Origin: Cavia porcellus
Taxonomy: Eukaryota; Chordata; Mammalia; Rodentia; Caviidae
Direction: 5' to 3'
DNA: 64,000 nucleotides
Assembly: GCF_034190915.1 (NCBI RefSeq)
Contig: NW_026947488.1
Coordinates: forward strand, 196,501-260,500
Shown: positions 59,906-64,000 of the stretch, piece after piece
How the letters are laid out: each line of letters starts with the position of its first letter
Position numbering within the stretch: position 1 is the first letter of the stretch
Program-made: the position numbers and the translations under genes
Notes under the pieces: generated by a model
The model's database searches: none
What the model was told of the DNA's origin: nothing
What the model saw: the letters and a program-made list of their open reading frames with translations, nothing else

Positions 59906-60020
59906 GAGAAATGCTGGGCCTGGGGCTGTATGCTTGAAATGCCAGCAGTCAGGAGACTGAGGCAAGGGAAAAGGCCTTGAGTTGCAAGCCATTGAAGGAG
60001 CTAGCTAAAGCCTGTGTGAG
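59906..60020 (+). repeat. B1-like SINE (plus, diverged)
   Basis: GCTGGGCCTGGGGCTGTATG, AAATGCCAGCAGTCAGGAGA and CTGAGGCAAGGGAAAAGGCC follow the order of a 7SL-type SINE. Confidence 0.7.
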
Positions 60021-60371
60021 AAATGCAAGAAATTGATCCATCGGGGCTCCTTGGACCTGGTGTCATGGCAGGCACTGGATGAGATCAAGATTGAAAGGAC
60101 ACTCTTTGGAAAGAGATGCTAGAAAGATAAGTGGGGAACAGTGCACCTTTTCAAAGTGTTGGCCAGGAGCTCTCTGCAGGCAAGGCAGGGCACTTGTACT
60201 TCCTTGTGCAGCTTTGCCATGCCTGGTAGAGAGTCATATGGGCAGAATTGTCCCACAAAGAATTCCAAGTACATGTGGAAAGTGTGCAGGCCCAGTGTAG
60301 ATGTGTGCCAGGCATGTAGGCCAGGGAAGAGGCTGAATGGACTAGGATAGCCTGGGTGGGATGGAGAGAAG
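60021..60371. other. Unique flank upstream of duplicon copy B
   Basis: Open in two plus frames (60079-60300, 60141-60350) with several Cys codons but no motif I recognise. Not present before copy A, where ERV sequence stands instead. Confidence 0.4.
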
Positions 60372-61615
60372 TGTATGTCTATTTAGGCTTGGACCTGGGA
60401 TGGAGACTTGATCTTGTCATTTTCCGGGTAGGATCCCACAGCTGCAAATCGATGGAGTCCTCAGGCCATAGCAATATGAACCTCTACTTGGAGACAATGG
60501 AAGAAATCAATGACATCCTATGTGAGTTCTCTCATCCAAACAGGGAGCATGGGAAAGTCCATTGCATCCCAGAACCACACCTCTGCATGCCTCCCACAGC
60601 TGCTGGTGAAAGCAGCCAGCAGGGCTCAAGTCAAAGCCAAGCCATGCCACCCTCCAGGTCCTCAGAGATGACTGGTGGCTTCAGAAGTGTGCACACCCAG
60701 CTCCAGATGAAGGCCTTGAGGCAATCCTTGATGAGCTGACAGCTTTTTCACCAGAAGTCTCAGGCCATGAACCATGAAAAGAACTGGCCCACAACATGCT
60801 AACAGAAGACCCCCTTCTCTGGATTTCCCCATTTATCACTCCCTGATTACCATAAGACCCATGTCACTGCAAGCAAGCTGATTGTCCCTGAGGGTGGTGG
60901 TCCGATGCATGACACAAGGGGTCAGAAGACTCTCAATGGAATCCAGATGAGCACATTGTGGGAAGATCCCTTCATCATCTTTGAGGACAATCTGACCCTC
61001 TCTGAGGCCCCAGTGACAGTCCTCTTGTGTCAGCAGATTTTCCACTGCGGTGCCATGGCAAACCATGTTTGTGACCAAAGCCTCTACATGAAGCAGATGA
61101 CAAATGCCTCGAGTAGTCAGAGGCTCAATGGGGCCAGATGGTGATTTTAACCAATGGCCAGAAACTCAGTGGAGTATATCAGCTTGTAGCAGTGCCACGG
61201 CCTGGACTCATAGATGTGTAGGAATACCTGGCATCAAGGAACAACTCCCAGAACCAGAATGGGAGTTTCCAGGTGAAGAGGTAGAAACTGCGGATGAATT
61301 CCCAGAGATCCAGGCCATATGTCTGCCCACACCAGGACTGTGGATAATCTTACATGAGGCCTACTCACTTGCATGTTCACCACTGAACACACAGTGGTAA
61401 GTGTGGTGCGAGTGCCAGGGAGGTGCAAGTGGCCCTGATTGGTGTGTTTATAAAGCTTCACATAGTTCCTTGGGCATTCATGGTTTCCAACAGCACTGTT
61501 GCTGGGCCTTCAATCTAGCTTCTCCCCATGAGAGCTTCTCTCTTATGCTAGGCTCTACCACTGAGCTCCATCTCCAGTTGTCTTTTCCTCTTCCTTCCTG
61601 TCCTCCACACTTTGT

Positions 61616-61642
61616 TTCTTGTTCTTCCAAGAAGAACAAGAA
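61616..61642. repeat. Perfect 12-bp palindrome with 3-base loop at insertion junction
   Basis: TTCTTGTTCTTC, then CAA, then GAAGAACAAGAA. The left arm is ancestral (present in copy A near 51525-51532); the right arm is not in copy A and is followed at once by the inverted 165-bp insertion. Confidence 0.95.
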
Positions 61643-61807
61643 TTGGTGCAAGGGAAATGTCTCCTCGATTTTATGGTCCTGACCCTTGGCTCCTCAAATG
61701 CTAAGGGACTTCATCACCCACTTGTGAGTTTTACTGTCAGAGCATCTTGCCAAATCTTCAGGCTAAGTGTGTTTGGTGGCTCACAAAGCCATGCACATAC
61801 ACCTCCT
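61643..61807 (-). repeat. 165-bp inverted copy of 63029-63193 inside KLF18-like intron
   Basis: The reverse complement of 63029-63193 matches this segment over its full 165 bp with about two mismatches. Copy A has no such insertion: there, CTTCCAGCTCATTTTGTTCT lies directly beside the TACAACTCTTCCTC sequence. The two arms are far more alike than copies A and B are, so the inverted copy is younger than the duplication. Confidence 0.95.
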
Positions 61808-61934
61808 ACAATTCTTCCTCTTCCCTGGCTTCCAGCCTGCTTCCCCCTGTCTCTCCCTCTCCAACTCCTTCCTACTTTGCCTTTCCCTGGTTCTTTCCCA
61901 AATGACTGCCTCATACCCCAGCACAGCCTAACTA

Positions 61935-62084
<150 letters not shown>

Positions 62085-62370
62085 ACCTAGGCCAAAAGCC
62101 CTATGCATGCAATGTTCAAGGATGTGAGTGGAGATTCAACCACTCAGATTAGCCAAAGTGACACATGGGAAAGCCCACTGGGGAGCAACCCTAAATGAGT
62201 CACATCTACCAGAAGAAGTTTCTGAGGTTCAATCACGTTACACAGCATCAGAGTCCCCAACTGATTTCCCCACCGACTGGCACTCAGCAGACTACCAGGA
62301 ACTCTGCATACATTGGACATCCCCCCTGGGCCTTTGCTCTTGATTTCTACCCATCTCTCTAGTAATGCCT

Positions 62371-62376
62371 AATAAA
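62371..62376 (+). terminator. Polyadenylation signal, copy B
   Basis: AATAAA in the same context (CTAATAAATAGCTTACACCT) as copy A. Confidence 0.75.
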
Positions 62377-62610
62377 TAGCTTACACCTGCCAACTTGCTT
62401 TTCTTTTCATTATTTGCTCAAGCAAGGGAAAAGGCTTTTGTGGCTTTGGCTGTAGAGACTTAGCACTGTACACATTCAGAGTTACAGGAGCACTCTTCTT
62501 TCATCTCCCTCTCTAGGGCAATGATGCCTCTGGTCTGTGCATCTGAGGATTTGCTCTCTAGAGGCAGTACTGGTATGATACATTTGATCCACATTTTGGT
62601 CCAAGCAATT

Positions 62611-62762
62611 TCTTTGTCTTTTTTGAGATGGGGTCTGGCTATGTAGTTCAGGCTGGACTTGAGCTTATTTTGTAGCCTTGGCTGGTCTCGAACTCACAAT
62701 GATCCTCCCAACTCAGCCTCCCTAGTGCTGGAATTATAGGCATGAGCCACCTTGCACGGCTG
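62611..62762 (-). repeat. B1 SINE (minus), only in copy B
   Basis: T-run at the left, then GAGATGGGGTCTGGCTATGT, two related segments (GTAGTTCAGGCTGG and GTAGCCTTGGCTGG) that form the internal duplication of rodent B1, CCTCCCTAGTGCTGGAATTA and CATGAGCCACCTTGCACGGC. CCAAG-type flanks on each side may be its target duplication. Copy A lacks it at 52320-52345. Confidence 0.92.
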
Positions 62763-62914
62763 CCCAAGTGACTATTTCCTTTAAGTCTTTCAATCCTATC
62801 TCTGGTGTGAAAAGGGCAGGACTCTTTGCCTTGGCCTCTACTGAGCGTGGTGGCACACAGCAGTGTTCCCAGCTACCTGGGATTCTGAGGCAGGAAGTCT
62901 GCAATCCCAGATGC

Positions 62915-63973
62915 ATCTGAGTAAATCCTTTATTACTTGGATTCCATCCTCTGTGGCTTCCACATGGTGCCACCATGCAGTTGAAGAAGAGCTCTCAGAT
63001 GCTGCCGTAATCTTGAATCCATCTCTCAAGGAGGTGTATGTGCATGGCTTTGTGAGCCACCAAACACACTTAGCCTGACGATTTGGCAAGATGCTCTGAC
63101 AGTAAAACTCACAAGTGGGTGATGAAGTCCCTCAGCATTTGAGGAGCCAAGGGTCAGGACCATAAAATCGAGGAGACATTTCCCTTGCACCAAGCTCTTA
63201 GAGTAGGAGGCAATGGGCAAGCATCAATGGGGAAAGTTTCTTTGGCATGATGGTTTGGTTTACTTTGGATGGGAACTGATCAACTCCATGTCTTTGTGGC
63301 TTGTGGCTCAGCAATGGCCCTTCCAAGGGATGGATGTGAGAGGAATACCCTCAGAGGGTGACTCAGAATCAAATAGCAGACATAAAGAGGCTTGGGTACC
63401 ATAGCTGCATTAAATGGCCTCTTACTAGGACCTCGTTGCCTGGCTCCAGGATCCACCTTCTAAGGACCCCAGCCCCTCTCAACAGCAGCCTGGCTTTGGG
63501 ACGATCCTTTCAATGTAGACACATGAAAATCACATTTAGGACACAAACTAGAATTACTGTGGACATCAACATTTTTCTCTGCCTCTCTTTCACCACTCCA
63601 ATATATTTTTATGTTTTCTGAATACAGCAAGCATGGAAATGTGAGGCCAAAATCATAGAGTGCACTTGACCTTTACTTAGGGCTGGCGACCATCTGCGAC
63701 CATCCAGATCTACCTTACGGGACATGCATCTATAGGCAAGACTCTGTGACTCGTGAAACATAAGGAGACAAATGCTTACGTAGACTCATCACATCGAGAG
63801 TCTCAATCTATTTCCCTCCATTTTCAAAGCAACAATAAAACATGCATTAACGGGTTTCACCTGTCATAAACTGTGACTACCCTGAATGACATATTTCAGT
63901 GAAGCCCTATTGTATTCATTTGCACATCATTTCAAGTGCAGTATACCATGATACTCTGCAACACTAAATGCTA
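62915..63973. other. Downstream flank of duplicon copy B
   Basis: Aligns with 54665-55753 of copy A. No gene seen. 63029-63193 is the source of the inverted intron insertion. The last 27 bases of the window match nothing here. Confidence 0.7.
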
Positions 63974-64000
63974 ACACTCCAGGGCACACAAGGCTCCTGG

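Overview
This is intergenic mammalian DNA, almost certainly from a rodent. It carries Alu/B1-type 7SL SINEs (the one at 62.6 kb has the internal repeat typical of rodent B1), ID-like tRNA-derived SINEs, LINE-1 elements, ERVL-MaLR LTRs and gamma-type endogenous retroviruses. I could not fix the species; a non-murid rodent such as a beaver relative is only a guess. I see no intact host protein-coding gene. Every host-gene trace is a pseudogene, and most long open frames belong to transposons or simple repeats.

Layout: 1-5.5 kb holds a pair of related LTRs (the first cut by the window edge) with non-coding sequence and SINEs between. 6.7-11.65 kb is a fairly young plus-strand LINE-1 that has a 5' UTR joined directly to ORF2, without ORF1 or the endonuclease. 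11.66-14.4 kb is an L1 ORF1 followed directly by an L1 3' UTR (a half-L1 arrangement). 16.4-17.9 kb is an L1 ORF1 relic next to a solo MaLR LTR. 18.65-23.1 kb is a vomeronasal type-2 receptor (V2R) pseudogene with four exons still in order and splice sites partly preserved; a second isolated V2R exon lies at 25.1 kb. 27.6-30.7 kb is an older L1. 33.2-33.85 kb is a cluster of tandem repeats including telomere-like units.

35.7-42.2 kb is a plus-strand gamma-type ERV (LTR, proline-tRNA primer site, gag, protease, RT, RNase H, integrase, part of env). It is full of stops. A second, shorter copy of the same family lies on the minus strand at 48.4-50.2 kb. A nearly full-length minus-strand L1 (42.2-48.3 kb) sits between them and contains a perfect 120-bp-period internal duplication.

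50.26-55.75 kb and 60.37-63.97 kb are two copies of one segmental duplication. Each carries an intron-containing Kruppel-like pseudogene, best explained as KLF18-like (the Zfp352 group), with three C2H2 fingers of KLF type, a consensus splice donor, a very long CT tract before the acceptor and an AATAAA signal. Both copies share two stop codons, so the gene was probably dead before it duplicated. After duplication copy A gained a complete MaLR element with a 5-bp target duplication. Copy B gained a B1 SINE and a 165-bp inverted copy of DNA from 1.4 kb downstream, joined through a perfect 12-bp fold-back palindrome. That last structure is the most unusual thing in the window and looks like replication template switching.
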